Assembly: GCA_003117195.1 (NCBI GenBank)
Contig: BDSI01000002.1
Coordinates: 1,134,289-1,198,288 of the forward strand
DNA from: Eudorina sp. 2006-703-Eu-15
Taxonomy: Eukaryota > Chlorophyta > Chlorophyceae > Chlamydomonadales > Volvocaceae
Direction: 5' to 3'
DNA length: 64,000 nt
Numbering within the stretch: the stretch's first letter is position 1; each line of letters begins with the position of its first letter. The translations under genes and the position numbers were made by a program. Shown here piece by piece: positions 13,950 through 27,000 of this stretch. The notes below the pieces were generated by a model. The model was given only the letters and a program-made list of their open reading frames with translations. It made no database searches and was not told the DNA's origin.

Positions 13950-15128
13950 TTTTCTGGGCTCGCGGTGCGCGCCCGCCTTGGCCATTGGCATTTGTACTTT
14001 TCGGAATAAGTTTAGTCATTGTACGGTATTTGTACGACATTCGTGTACGGCGGCGTCAAACCGCAAGTCTCTAGACGTGCGCACGCGTGTGAGGCTGTGT
14101 GTATGTGTGTGTATCTGTACGGGACGAGATGGTTGACGTGGAGTCCGCGGTACAGGGCGGGCAGCGCCTGCGGTCCAGGGCGGGCTCAGAGCGCTGCTGC
14201 CGGTGGTGGACCCGGTGGTGGTGCTGGAGGAGTAAGGACTGAATGCCGGACCAACAGCAGCCGCTTATGCTCACGGATATCATAAGAGAAAGATCCGACG
14301 GGGCCTGAGGGGGTGAAAGGTGGCGGACGCCTCGGGATCGCCTCTCGAGCGGTACGACACGCGCGCGGTGCCCGATCCCCCTCCCGGGTCCTGGCACCTG
14401 GCCGCCTCGCAGCTCCCTCCCTGGACCTTCCCGGCGTCCGTGGCGGTGGCGGCGGCGGCCTGTGGTGGCGGCGGCCTGTGGTGGCGGCGGCCCCCGCGGT
14501 GCCCCCGATGAGTGAGGGGCGGGGCCGCCAGCCCCACCACCCTGACGCAGTCCCCTCAACTGACCCCACCACCTCGGGGATTCCGTGGACGTGCTTGGGA
14601 GGCCTCGCGATGCGCCGACGTGCGCCGGGCGGGACCGCGCTTCTCGTGCCGCTGTGCCCCTGGGGAACATGCTGGTCCTGGTGCTGCTGCTGGTGGTGTC
14701 GTTTTGTGATTAGCTGTGTAGCTGTGTGCGTGTACGTTACCTGCGTGGTTGGTGCGGAGGGTGGTTTTGGGTTTGGTGGTGAGGACAGGGGGTGTCGTAG
14801 TACAGGTGCAGCCGTAGTGGGCAGGGCCTGATTCGTTGGGGAACGGGCTTTGGCGGGCTGGGCTGTGTGCGGCGGGTACGAATGCGTGCTTGCGTAATGA
14901 GTGTTGGGGTGTGCAATGTGCGAGGGGGCATGCGTGGTTGTGCAGCCGCGCGATGTCCTCCGCTGTGGTTGTGGGCGCCGTCTGAAAGGCGTTTGCCGAC
15001 GACGGGAGGTGCCTTCGTTGAGGGGAGGGGTGGGTGAATTTGGTGGCCGTGCCTGAGACCCTGCGCTGGCGATAACTGGGGGAAGGGGGAGGGGTTGGCG
15101 ACGTGTGGGTTGGGGGCGGGGGAGGTGT

Positions 15129-15158
15129 GGTTGGTTGGTTGGTTGGTTGGTTGGTTGG
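15129..15158. repeat. (GGTT)n microsatellite
   Basis: About seven GGTT units in gene-free DNA. Confidence 0.9.
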
Positions 15159-16196
15159 CGTCCGCCCTGAAGAAGCCCCATCTGTGATGACTCATCGGTA
15201 CACTGTACGGACGTAGTACGAATGGATTCGACATGCTCGCCACGCTGCTCGCGCGCCACGTCTCTTTGCCGGTCTTTCGCGCTTTCCTTCGATAAAGGAT
15301 AATTTTAGCAATGTAAGTACAGCTGCTCAGAGAGGCGCGTCCTTCGACCCTCAAAAATGGAACGGGGACGACCCCCGTCCAGAACCATTCATTCAGTCCC
15401 GCTCCGACTCGGTTCATTCGCCATCTCACAGCAGCAATAATACCAAGATAAACTGTGGAAGGGAGTGTGAGGGTGATAGACCCTCGGGCCGTCCGCACCG
15501 GGTCGGTTGCAAGCACGGAGGATCACTGCTACAAAATTGCCGCACGCTGCTGGCTCCTGGTCATGCTCCAACCCCCAACGACCAATCAACCACCAACGAC
15601 TTTCGGGCCCGTGCTGCCCCAAAAGCCCTCAACAGCGTGACGCCGCGAGGGTGGGTGCCAAGGGTGCCCCCCCCGGGTGCGGCAGCTGCAAGGGCCCGTG
15701 CTCGGTGTGCAGGAAGGCGCGGGCTGCGGCGGGAGGCACAGGAAGGCCGCGGCACCGGCGGAGGACGGCGGCGTACGTGCGGCGGCGTTGCGCGACGGAG
15801 CCGTGGTTCGTTCATGTTCGGGCCACCGCGCCCGGGGCCTCTGACCCAGATGACCGCGAGGTACCCGCTTCCGTGGGTTGCGCGCCCGGCCCCGCCCCCG
15901 TCCCTGTCCCGGTCCCTGTCCCGGTGGTAAGGCCCAGCTGGTTGAGGTCCTGACGAGCCATCAGGTCCCTGCGGGAAGGTGAGCCGCGGGCCAGGGCCGG
16001 CAGGCCGGGGCCGGAGCGTGGGAGGGGCGGAGCGTGGGAGGGGTGGCAGTCCCCGAAGGGCTCGGCTCGGGGAGGGCGGTGCCGAACCCAGCAGAGGGCC
16101 GCTGCGGTCCTGCGCACCGCTTCGCCCACCCTGGACAGCCATAGGAATCCACACCCTGCCCTACCCTGCGACCACCCGGGGGCTACTCTACGGCGG

Positions 16197-16198
<2 letters not shown>

Positions 16199-16252
<54 letters not shown>

Positions 16253-16294
16253 ACTGCTGCTACTGCTGCTACTGCTGCTACTGCTGCTGCTGCT
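16199..16294. repeat. (CTG)n with CTA variants
   Basis: A run of about 30 triplets, pure CTG at first and then a CTG-CTA higher-order pattern with a six-base period. Confidence 0.92.
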
Positions 16295-16372
16295 GGTGGT
16301 GGTATGTCCCTCCCTCCTGGAGTCCGAGGGGTTCCCCCGGGTGGGTGGGAGGGACGCACCGTACCCCCACAG

Positions 16373-16454
16373 CCTGACCTGACCTGACCTGACCTGACCT
16401 GACCTGACCTGACCTGACCTGACCTGACCTGACCTGACCTGACCTGACCTGACC
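16373..16454. repeat. (CTGAC)n pentanucleotide satellite
   Basis: About 16 perfect CTGAC units, followed 40 bases later by a (CAGC)n tract. Confidence 0.95.
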
Positions 16455-16496
16455 CTGCCTGGCCATCGACACCCTCCCACCAACCCGCCCAGTGGT

Positions 16497-16535
<39 letters not shown>
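16497..16535. repeat. (CAGC)n tetranucleotide satellite
   Basis: About nine CCAG/CAGC units closing the satellite cluster that begins at 16199. Confidence 0.92.
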
Positions 16536-17460
16536 CTCAGCCACCCACCCAGCCACCCACCTATCCATACGGCAAGCCAGGTAGTCGCGAGACAGCTGCA
16601 CGCAAAGAGAGGCGTCCTGCTCGTGAGCCTCCAGACACGCGAGGTAGCGCCGGGCGGCCTGTTGGCGATAGGGTGTCGGGGGGAAGGAGAGGAAGGGCAG
16701 GGGGAGAGGGTATTGGGGGGAAGGATGAGGTAGTACACGGTACGGCTAGTACACGGTCCGTGTGGCCCGTGGTTGGCGCAACGGGCGCATGACGGGTGGC
16801 GTCAGGTTGGAGAGGGAGAAAGCATGATGCGTGGTGAAACACTGTGAAGCTGTCATGCGACCACATATTGCCTGGGTGTCCACCGTGGGGGGCCCCGGGG
16901 GTCTTTGCTGCGGTGTGTGTGACAGCGGGATAAATTGCAACGTCTGGCGGGCGCCCTAGTCACCGGTTGTAGCACTCGCCTCTCGGCATTCCGCAAAATG
17001 ATCAAGCGGAAAAACGCCTTTCTCGGGCCCCTTGGCCTGGGTGCGCGGGCCCCCGAACGCCTGGCTCATGACTACTGCGATTGCGGAGGTGCCGCCAATG
17101 CTACCGCAGACTGTTGCGGTTGAACTGTACACTAGTTGTATTACGTTTGGTCTACATGCAAGCAAGAGGTGCCGCAAGAGCATGTATAATTAAAATCACG
17201 ACGCCGTGGCAGTCTCCCGAAAGGCTTCAAACGCATAGATTATCATACCTGGTTTCTAAAGTGCAAAAATGAATTGCTTAAAATACCGTAAAAGTCTTTG
17301 CGAGCATGGGCACCGTGAGGGCGGGCACGGGATTTACGGTAATGAAACGGTCTCAGTTATCATGTTCTCGTCAGCGCTTATTCATGCTCACTAGTGTTTG
17401 TGCTGCTCAAACTGCATACCTTCCATCAAAAGTTATTTTTTAACTGTTAGTGTTGACGTC

Positions 17461-19443
17461 ATGCACGTTCCAGGGCTTGCGAAAGTATTGTTGGGCAGGG
17501 GCAGTAAGGATTCAGGCCTTGCTAAATGTGTCAGGGTTGATTCCGTTGGGCTGGCAAAGCGTCGGCTTGCTGCCAAGGCCGCCCAAGAGGAGCAGGTCGC
17601 CGATGGGGCGGAACAGGACGGAGCTGCCGCGGGCGCTGGATGCCCTGCAGCTGCGGAAGAGAATTTAGAGCCAGAAGTTGAGGAAGATGACCTGGAAACG
17701 GCGTTTTCAAACCTTATAGGGCGGCAGCACCGGGATAGCCTTCGCATTCACCGTCGACGCTTCAGGGAGCGGGCATCTGTGGAGCTGCGGGTCCCGAACT
17801 CTGAAACTCCACCTCAAAAGATCTTGAGCTGGAGCAGCGGAGGCTTGCCATCCGCGGCGGCGGTTCAGGAGACACCTGAGGATGACAACGACGGAGCCGG
17901 CGAATCAAACCCCAACCCCCACGAGCGCGCCAGCTGTCCAGCCACCACAGTCCGACGAGTTCGGATCCGGCGGGCCTCTGACGGCGAGTACCTCACCACC
18001 ACTCGAGCGCATAAGGCCCACCATAACCCAACTACCCACTATCACAGCCACAGCCACACTCACCAGGAGGGGGGCCTCCCCCACGCGCTGCGCGCCGTGC
18101 AGCAAAAGGCGGAGCGGCTGTTCCGCCGCCTGACCGCACACTTCACCGAGGTGGGTGGATGGCGAGGCGGACGGGTGGGAAGAGGGGAAAGGGTAAGGGG
18201 ATGGGATTACGCAACGCACTCCCCACCGGAGACTGTGCAAGTGCGCCCTTCAATCAACGCGCGTCGAGAATACTTGCCGCCCCTCACATGCCCCGCCCTA
18301 ACCCCCATCAGCGCCCTGCCCGGCCGCCCCTTCCCCGCGACCCGGTGGTGATGAAAGTTGACTTTTGCTCAGCCTCTCCCGGCTCCCCGGGGGCGTGCTG
18401 TACACCCTCCCCGATGCCGTACATCGTACGCGCCCAACCGTGTTCCCGCCCAAGGCGCTTCGTCCTCCTCCCGACCGTCGGCGCCCCCTCCGTACACCCA
18501 TCTACGCCCTCCCACCGTTCGCCTTGCCCCGCCCCGTTCGCGGGCACCTTCCCGGCCACTGCACCGGGCACTGCACCGGCCACTGCACCAGCGCCCTCTC
18601 CCACCCAATACACAAAGTCGCCACACCCCGCGCCACCCTACGGCTCTGCTATAACACCCCCAACCCCACCCCGCCCGCTACCCCCCCAACCCCGCTCGCC
18701 AACCCCCCGTGTTGCAGCCGTCGAGCACCCCGGCGCGGCCCCGCTCCGCGACCTCCTCCCGGGGTATCTCCCCGTCTCGAGCCCCCCGCAGCGCCACGAG
18801 CCGCAACCCCTCCACCACCCGCTCCTCGGCCTCCTGGAGGGCCCTACGACACCGCAGCATCGACGCCGCAGGCCGCCGGGAGTCCAGCGATGCAGAGGTC
18901 GGCGGTGAAGCCGCCGTCTCGCCGTCTGCGGCGGCCGCCGCCGCGACCAGCCCCCGCGGCGGTGGCGACGGCGACGCCAGCGTGGGTCCGTCGTCGCGGC
19001 GCGCCAAGCGGCAGTCCGCCCCGGGGGAGCTCCTCTTCACCTCCCTCGCCGCTGGCGGCGCCGCCGGCGGTGACGTCATCGACGCTCCGGAACCATGCAG
19101 CCCGCCGCTGTGCCCCGCCGGTACGGACCGGGCCAGCAGCCTGACGTCCAAGGGCGGCCAGCCCGCGGGGGGCCGGCCGGGCAGCCCCCCGGGACCCACC
19201 CCTGGCAAGGGCCGCAACTGGCTAGCGCGCCTGTCGAGAGGCCTGACGTCCTCCTCCTCCTCGTCCCACGCGTACAAGGCCTCCGCGACACCCGCCAGCC
19301 CGCCCGCCGGGCCAAGCCAGGAGACCAAGCCGGCGGCGGCGGCGGCGCCGGCGGCGAGGTGCACGTTTGCTCCAGTGGACGTGGACGGCGGCGACGCGGC
19401 GGTGCGGCCTCGCTTGAGCGCCGTCCAGGCGGCTGTCAGCTAG
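17461..19443 (+). CDS. Hypothetical protein, two exons
   Basis: Not recognised. Two exons, 17461-18150 and 18715-19443, join in phase 0 through a GT donor after TTCACCGAG and a TTGCAG acceptor, giving about 472 codons and a TAG stop. Exon 1 looks coding: an N-terminal MHVPGLAKVLLGRG, an acidic stretch (EPEVEEDDLETAFSNL), a basic stretch (RIHRRRFRERASVELRV) and a helical ALRAVQQKAERLFRRL near its end. Exon 2 is Ser/Ala/Pro-rich with basic patches (SRRAKRQSAPGELLFTSLAA, GKGRNWLARLSRGL). No catalytic motif, signal peptide or membrane segment is visible. ATG 17461 is the first ATG in an open frame; an upstream exon is possible. The 564-base intron could hide another small exon. Confidence 0.55.
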
Positions 19444-20300
19444 GCTGCGGGCCGACGCCGGATGCGTCCCGGGGGAAATCAGAGGTCACAGCCGTAGGAA
19501 TACGGTAACAGCGGTGGGGATGTGACCGTTACCGTTACCGTTACCGTTGCCCAAGGTTCGGCTGCATCTGTGATGCCCTGCGGGCCTGCGGCCGAGCAGA
19601 ATTCTGGGGAATTCTTGGCATGCTAATAGTGGGCCGGCGCAGCGAGTGTTCCCCCCTCCAATGACTACCAATTTCCTATCCCCCATCCTCCTCCTCCTCC
19701 TCCCGGCGGCGGGGAGATTCGTCATCATCTGGGGGAGCGCCGCCGTCCGCGCGAGGGCGTGTGGGCGGGGGTTGGAGTCTATAGGGGGCTGCTGCATGCG
19801 CTGGCACCCACCGCCTTCTGCTCGTCGAGTCAGATTCTGGGTGTCAGGTGTCTGGGGGCATGATGGTGAGGTCGACGTGATTCGCTGGCGGGTGTGGGGA
19901 TCTGGGTGGCGCTCGGAGGCGATCAACGGAGGCGATTAACAGAGGCCGGCCGCGGGGTTGGGGCCGCGAGCTGTGGCCTCATTAGGCCACCTGGAGTCGG
20001 GAGTCCCGGGAACGTGCGGTGATGGCCCGAACAGGCAACCCGGAACGTGAGTTGTGGCCTGAACAGGCAACTGAGGAACGCGCGATCGGAAGCCAAGTGT
20101 GGGCAGGAGGGCCTGCTCGTGTGTGTGTGTGTGCGTGCGCGTGCGCGTGTGTGCATATGTGTCCGATTCTTTGTCTGTGGAACACGTACCAGAAAATCCG
20201 CCCCCACGTTTGGGTGGACGACAGTGGTTGGGGTGCGAGCAGAAAGCCGCCAGAATGTGTGCGGCGGCTGCGGATGGGGAGCTCCTAGGGGTCTCAGCTG

Positions 20301-20347
20301 ATGGGGGTTTGCTGGGGGTTTGCTGGGGGTTTGCTGGGGTTTGCTGG
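20301..20347. repeat. 11-bp tandem repeat TGGGGGTTTGC, about 4 copies
   Basis: Consecutive copies of TGGGGGTTTGC, the last one shortened by one G. G-rich runs on the plus strand could stack, but no G-quadruplex claim is made. Confidence 0.85.
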
Positions 20348-20638
20348 GGCGGCAGTTGAAGCTGAACCACCCCATCCCACCCCACCCCCGCCGCTATCAC
20401 ACAGACCGGGGGAAGGGCGGGCACAGGGCCCTCAGGAAGGGGCGGGGCCCTGTGCCCGCGTATGGCAGTGAGTGGCCAAGCGGGTGAACGGGTGGGTGGT
20501 CAGGCGGGCCCAAGCCGTAATCGGGCGAACATGCCGAGACTGCAATGATTGGGGTGATTGTGGGAATGGGGTTGATGGATGGGGGCGTCGCTGCTGGTGC
20601 TGGTGCTGGTGGCGGGCCTCGGGCTGATTCAGCGCTTG

Positions 20639-20791
20639 ATGACCCGTGGGTCTAGGTGACCCAGGGGTCTTGGTGACCCATGGATCTCTATGACCCGGAG
20701 AGTCTCAACGACCCGTGGGTCTAGGTGATCCATGGGTATAGGTGACCCGTGGGTCTCGGTGACCCGGGGGTGTAGGTAACCCATGGGTCGC
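20639..20791. repeat. Degenerate 17-18-bp array built on GACCCGTGGGTC
   Basis: About nine head-to-tail units of the form GACCCGTGGGTCTAGGT, each containing an exact or decayed inverted repeat GACCC-GT-GGGTC. Exact copies are at 20641, 20710 and 20744. The same 12-mer is dispersed singly elsewhere in the window. Confidence 0.88.
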
Positions 20792-23700
20792 GCGACGGTG
20801 GTGCCTTAGGGCTCAAGGACGAGGGTGACGCGATGTCGACGCGATAATAATTACTCGGTTGCTGGTTATGCATAGTAAGCCTTTTCGCGCGCGTTGAGCA
20901 GTGAGCAATATGACGAAATACTCCTGGACTGCTGGCGCTGACGGATTTCTTTGCTTGCAGACACACAGACAGACAGGGACACAGACAAACCTGCATATGG
21001 GGGAGGGGAAGTCCCCCGCTGCCCACCTGTACTGTACGCAGGTCTAGAGGGGGAAGGCGCCCGGCTGCATATGTCACTGAGGGGACTTAGTGTCGAATTG
21101 CTCGGAGCATACACGGATGATTGCACGCAGGAGGAGGGAAGGGGCGTTGATGCAGTCTTCGTGCAACCCAACATCGGCGGTTGTCGATTGGGTGCGCTTT
21201 TGCGGTTTTGCTGTCTTGGTTGACACGAGGGGGGAGGGTGTTGAGGGGGATAAGCGGGAGAGTTTGGTCTTTGTTTGGTCTTTGGTGGGGCGGGGCACCG
21301 GCGGAGCTCTTGCGATCAGGTCCTCGCCGGCCTAACCGCGCAGAGCGCGCCCCCCCCCCCCGCCGGCTCTGCGGCGCCACTTCCTCCGCCATTCCCTCTC
21401 CCAGTGGCGAGAGGTCCCCGCAGTACATCATGGGGCAACTCGACTGCAGCAGCAGCCGGTGCCGTACTTGCGGAGCCGTTGGCTGGCAGCAACAAAGCCG
21501 ATTTGGCACGAGTGCATCGTTGTGCCGCATAGCCGTGTGTTTAGAAATGAAACCGCATAGCCGTGTGTGTGTGGGGGGGGGGCAAATCATGCTTCATAAG
21601 AAGGCGCGGGAACTGCGGAGTGCGGATGGCTTGGTGTCATGCGTTTCTCCGTTTCCGTTTCTGGGTCCAATCAGGGCTGTCCCCGCCAACCAACAACGAC
21701 GCGACCCCCCCGCCGGCCCCCAAGGACGGGACGGCTGATGTTTCCACAACGCAGCGTGGGGCATGATGCGGTGGGCTGCCCCATCTCCGCGCGCCCCGTC
21801 CACGCTGTGTCCTTGGGCCTCAGCTGCCCTACCCCGGATGGGACCGATGGGAACCCCGCAGTAGGACCCCGCGCAACGGTGTTGCCTACCACCGGGCGTC
21901 AGGGAGGGATTCCTGGAAGCTGTGGGCCCCCCATAACGGCGGCGATGGCGGTGCTACTGCTGGTGTTGGTGTTGTTTGTGGGGGATTTGGCTCGAAGTGT
22001 TCTGGCGGACCGGGATGCCGGCCGGGGTCGCGGGTCGGAGGAGTAGGGAGTTGAGTCGGCTGTCGCTGCCGCAGCGAGGAAGCAGCCAGTTGCAGTCCCG
22101 TACCACAGTCCGTGGACTGCCGTGCATGTGCGTTTAGGAATGTTACCCGCCCGCATGTGTGTCATATTCCGGTGGCTTTGGATTCATCACTTCATGGATG
22201 AGTGGGGTAGTTACTTCCGTGCGGTCGGGAAGCATCGCCGGAGCTGCTGCGGCATGTCGCGGTGTGGCACGGGGAGCATGTTTGTAAAAGATAACTGAGC
22301 ATGTGTGTGTATGGGGGAGGGACGAGCATGCGGCTTGCACATTTGTGCGGCGGGGGCTCAGTCAGGTTGACATGCAGCATGGGACGTTGCGGGAGGTTGC
22401 GCTATAGGGGCCCCCGGGTATCCATATCTATCCGCCTTCGCCCGCCGCGCTCGGCCGCGCGCAGCGTGATTGGTCTGCGACGGGTGTGCGCGTGGGTGGG
22501 TGGAGCGCACGGGTGTACGGCATCTGACAAGCCACCCGCGCGGGCCATACCTGCCGCATTGTGTAGGTCTTGATACGGTTATGATGATGATGGTGATGCA
22601 AGCATGCAACGCAGCCCCCTGTTGTACTACGCAACGACCCATGTTATATACTGCAACACCACAAATAAAGGAGGAGGACCGTTCCCATCCCATCGGGAGG
22701 TTCCCAGGTTGCGCGATGACGATGCTCGGCAAGAGCTAATATCATACATGGTCCGGTGCATGGTCCAGAGCATCGGCAGGTGATAGTTTCGGAGATGAAC
22801 GTCGGTTGTCCTCCTGGTCGGCCTTCTTGCGTCCTGCCCTCCTCTGCAGACGTTGCAGAACCCCGGGTGCGTTGGGGACCTCAATCGGGACCGGACCTGG
22901 GAGCGGCAGTGCCGCGTAGGGCGCCCGTTGCGAGGGCCGGGGGGGGGGCATATGAGCCGTCCCGACGTGGGCTGATTGATTGGCTGACGGCCCCCGCCCC
23001 CTTGGGCAATTGATGGTTGGCTGGGCGGCCCTTCCGGCCTGAGATCGGAGGGCTTGTTGTTGGGAAGTTGGTTGGTTGGTCGGGCTGCAATGGGTGGCGC
23101 TCCTCGATGTCATCCGCCCTCAGCTGGAGAGTCCGGTGCGGTGCGGTGTGGTGCGGTGCGGACGAGGCCGGTGCGCGCTGGTGGCTCAGTCCCGAGTGCA
23201 ATGATCGCCGCCCTTTGGCAGTGCGAGACGGGCCAGCCCCGGTTGGGTGCTGGCATGCAACATACCCTTGTTCCCCTCCCACACACACAACCGCACCCAC
23301 ATCCACATCCACATCACAGACACACACACACACACAAGACCGGGTGGTCCAATGTAACCTCGTTAATTAATAATATATAAATAACAAGTGCCATACATCG
23401 GGCAGGTCCCTCACATGCATTCAAGTACATGCCTTATGTCGTGGACCCGACACCGACATGAACGCCCGTGGAGCGGTCCGGCCATCGGCCACGACCGTCT
23501 CTTCCCGCCTCCGTCCCGCCAGTACTTCAGTAGCAGTCGTGCCCAACGCCTTCCTGGTCATAGGGCAACTCTTATCCATCACTGCCGAAGCCACTGCCCC
23601 GTCCATCACTCCCCTCCCCTGCGCGACGCGGGGGGCCGCAGGGAGGCGGGTTTCACGTGCAGAACTCAGGCCGAGCCGGGCCTCGGACGGGCGGGCGGGC

Positions 23701-24042
23701 GGGCGGGCGGGGCAGACATGGTGGGGCTCTCCAAACCGCTGCAACCGAGAGGCCCTCCGCCACTCCGGTTGGCTGCCGCACTGCCGCCGGCGCGCTGAGA
23801 GAGGAAGCTGTGGTGGCCCGCGGGCGCGCGACGCAACACGACCTGGCACGACGAGCGCACGACATGCTGTGCTACCTCAGGAACCCAAGCCGTTGGGCGA
23901 CCGTTGCGAAACCGTTGCAACGCACGATGGTGCCCGGCGAGATGGCCCCCTCCTTCCACCTGCCGGCCCCCCTTTCACACACACACTGCCCCACCCCCCC
24001 TCCGCTGGGCGCCATCCGACGTCCGGCCCGGCCGAGAGCCAA

Positions 24043-27000
24043 CTAAATCACCACGCCCTCGGCCCCCGCACCGCTGCCGGCTGCTGCTGCTGCTGCTGCG
24101 ACGGGCCCTGATGCGCCGGCAGCGGTTGCAGCCGCAGTACCACCACCACCACCACTTCCACCACCACCACCACCCAAGGTAGGCGGGGTACGGCCGACCG
24201 GGCCCTTCACAGCCTGCAGGGAGAGCCCCGTTACAGTCCCCGCCATGGCGCCCACCGTGGCCATCGCTGCGGCCGTCACGGAGGTCCCGGCCGCGCTCCC
24301 CACCGTTGGGCGGCCGCCGCCCCCGGGGGCCAGGGATGAGGCAACGGGGCGCGGCGGCGGCTGGGCGTGCGGCTGCAGCGACCGGGCCGCCTTCCTGCCC
24401 ACGACCCAGGCGAGCGCGGGGCTTGGACGTGCCGCCGAGGGCTGCGGCTTGGGCTGGAGCACGGCGGGCAGCTGCTGGTGACCCTGCCCCTGGCCCTGCC
24501 CGTCGGCGGGCGGTTCGGATGGCTGCGCCGGCGCCTCAACGCTTTGTGGTCCCGACTTGAGTGTGTTGCCCTGCTCCTGGCCCGCCGGTGCCGCCGCCGG
24601 GTGCGCCGCGGCACTCGGTCTGACAATGGTCTCCGGCTCCGAAACCGACAGGGCGCCGCCACTCTGCGCGCGCGGCGCCGTCGAGTGCGGCGGCGACGGC
24701 CTGCCCGCCAGTGGCCCCCCTCCCCCTCCCCTTCCCCCTCCTCCTCCTCCTCCGTCGTGAGACGACGCGGTCGCGGGCAGCGACGGGCTGTGGACGCCGC
24801 CTTCCGCCTCCACCACACCGGCCTCCACCGCCGCCGCCGCCGCCGAAGCCGCAGCACCCGCAGCAGCAGCAGCAGCCGCGTCACTCGCCCCCGCCGCCGC
24901 CTCCGCTGCCGCGGCGCTGTCGAGTCCCCGGGACGCGATGGCTGCCACCGGCTGCTGCTGCAGCTGTTGGCGCCCATCGCGTTGTTCGCCGCGGTGCTCT
25001 GCCTGGTGTCCCCCGGGCGGCCCCGTCACCGATGGCGGGTTCGGCGCGTCGTGCTTATGCTCGTCCGCCTGATGTACGACATGCACGGGAGGCGCGTCGG
25101 GGGAGTAGTTCACCGGCACGACGCGTCACAGGCAGGCAGGCAGGGGCAGAAGCGGGTTCTGGCGTTGTTCAGCTGCCCAGGGGCCTCTGCCCGAAGTGCT
25201 TCGTGCCCACGCGACGTGCCCTTCCTCCTTTCCCCACTCCCCGGGAGACGGCAGATATACCCCTACCCCCCCCTTCTCTGTCCTGAGGTCAAACCAATCA
25301 CGCCGGCCTCAACACACGGCGGCATAGAAGCTGTTCAGGTCTGCCGCGACAAGCATGCCGCAACGTTCCTCGACAACACCCGAAACTAAAGCACATCAGC
25401 TGCCGTTAGCCCGTTACCTGTCCATCAGGTGCCTCCACCGCGGCGGCGCCGGCGTCCCCACCCGCCGCCGCCGCCGCCGCCTGCACCCCGACCGCTGGAG
25501 CGTCGCCGTACCCGCCGCCGCGGCGGCGCCGTTTGGCCGCGGGTTCTCGTCCTAGCGCCGCCGCCGCCACGTCATCTTCGTCCCCTCGGCCCCGTCGTCG
25601 CACCGCTCCGGGGGCCCCCGACGTCCCCTGCCCGCGCTGCCGCCCCAGGCCACTGCCACCACCCCCCTCACGTCTCCGGACCTCTCCGGTGGCTGCCGTA
25701 CCGCTGTCGGCTCCGCCCCCGGCGGTGGAGTCGCGGACTTGCCCTCCTCCGTGTGAACCCCCCGGCCCATCACAGTCGCCATCGGCGTCTCCGTCGTCAC
25801 CGCTACCGCTGCCTCCCAGCGCGTCACCGTCGCCGCTGCTGCCCGCAGCGCCACCGCCGCCACCGCCGCCGCCGCCGGCCGCCGCGCTGCCGCCGCCGGC
25901 GTCGCCATCACCACGGCCCCCGTCCGGCGGCCCGCCGTTGTCGTCGTCGTCGTCGTCGTCGTCGCCGCCACGGGCAGCCACGCCGCTGCCGGACGCGGCC
26001 ATGCCCCCGGCCGCGGCTGTGGCCGCCGTCGCTGCGGCGCTGCGACCCGCGACTTCCGACCCACGGGTCGCTAGGAACCGCTCATCTTCTTCTGCGCTGG
26101 ACGAGATGCTGGATGAGGGTCGTCGCGGGGGCCGATGGGCCGATGGGTCACCTTTAGAAACGTCCATGGTGAAACACAGGCCAGCTAGACAGCCCACACA
26201 CGAGATCGAGTCGACCACCACGCGATTTTATGGAAAGCCGGCGGGCCCGGCGGATCGACAGCTCGATGGGTCCCTGGCTCCAAAGTGCGCAGTCCCATGG
26301 GTACCTCACGGCATGAGTATAGCAGACCCACGGGTCATTTTCGGCAAACCCTCTAATCAGAGCAGACCCACGGGTCGCACACTCTTCACACCTGCCGTCC
26401 ACGATCAGCAGGCAGCGCTGAATGACCCGTGGGTCCACCAGGTTCATCTCGTGGAGCAGCAGCAGGTGCACCACCAGGGCTTCCCGCAGCTCCGGCTCGG
26501 AGCGGAACAGCTCGGCGTGCACCCGGGAGAACTCCAGGCACCTGCCGGATGGGGGGTTAAGGGGGTTGAGGGGGAGGGTTGGAGTGGAGTTGGGAGACGG
26601 TTGGATACGACAAGAGACACACACACTCTCTCCAGGGAAACTCTGGGCGTTACTCGCCCCCTCGCATGTCACGCACACCTGCTCTGTCTGGTTTGGGTCG
26701 GGCTGGTCTCTTATCTAAACACACACATTGCGATAACAACGCGAGGATCGCACGCACGCACAGCATTGTGGTGTGAGTCTGTGTGGCCAAGGCAGCCGAC
26801 CCGCACCAGCTGGTAGACGAAAGCGCGCCAAACGCGCGCCAACTTAACAGCGTTCTTCCGACATCGCAGCCTTTCTTTTTTGTATGGGTCGGGCAATGGG
26901 TATATTTTATACGCATACGGGCAACTTTCGGGCGCTAATCCGCCTGTGCATGTCACGCACTCCTGCTTTGCCTGCTTAAGCAACACACATACCTAGGCGG

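Larger units (their letters stand above)
10708..17460. other. Gene-free block with many satellites
   Basis: No conserved domain or spliced coding pattern was found in 6.7 kb. Long chance ORFs occur on the minus strand (for example 11125-12099 and 14186-15259), but they are Pro/Thr/His/Arg-rich translations of GT- and CA-rich DNA. The block includes GT-rich DNA around 12050-12300, (CTG)n at 13914-13949, (GGTT)n at 15129-15158 and a satellite cluster at 16199-16535. The first part probably holds the PP2C 3' UTR and the last part the promoter of the next gene. A stretch near 15240-15520 is less biased in composition but shows no recognisable product. Confidence 0.55.
19444..24042. other. Gene-free block between convergent genes
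   Basis: No convincing gene was seen. The block lies between the 3' end of the plus-strand hypothetical gene and the 3' end of the minus-strand SUZ12-like gene, so both 3' UTRs probably fall here. It contains (ACCGTT)n-like DNA near 19525-19550, a (GT)n-rich tract near 20118-20160, an 11-bp repeat at 20301-20347, the degenerate GACCCGTGGGTC array at 20639-20791 and an AT-rich patch at 23345-23395. The ORFs are compositional. Confidence 0.55.

Noticed and set aside
11125..15259. Minus-strand ORFs of 324 and 357 codons
   Set aside because: Thr/His/Pro-rich translations of GT/CA-rich DNA, no splice-consistent context or domain.
24367..26816. Long plus-strand ORFs (340 and 427 codons)
   Set aside because: They mirror the SUZ12-like exons on the other strand; Arg/Pro-rich antisense of GC-rich Ala/Gly code with no motif.
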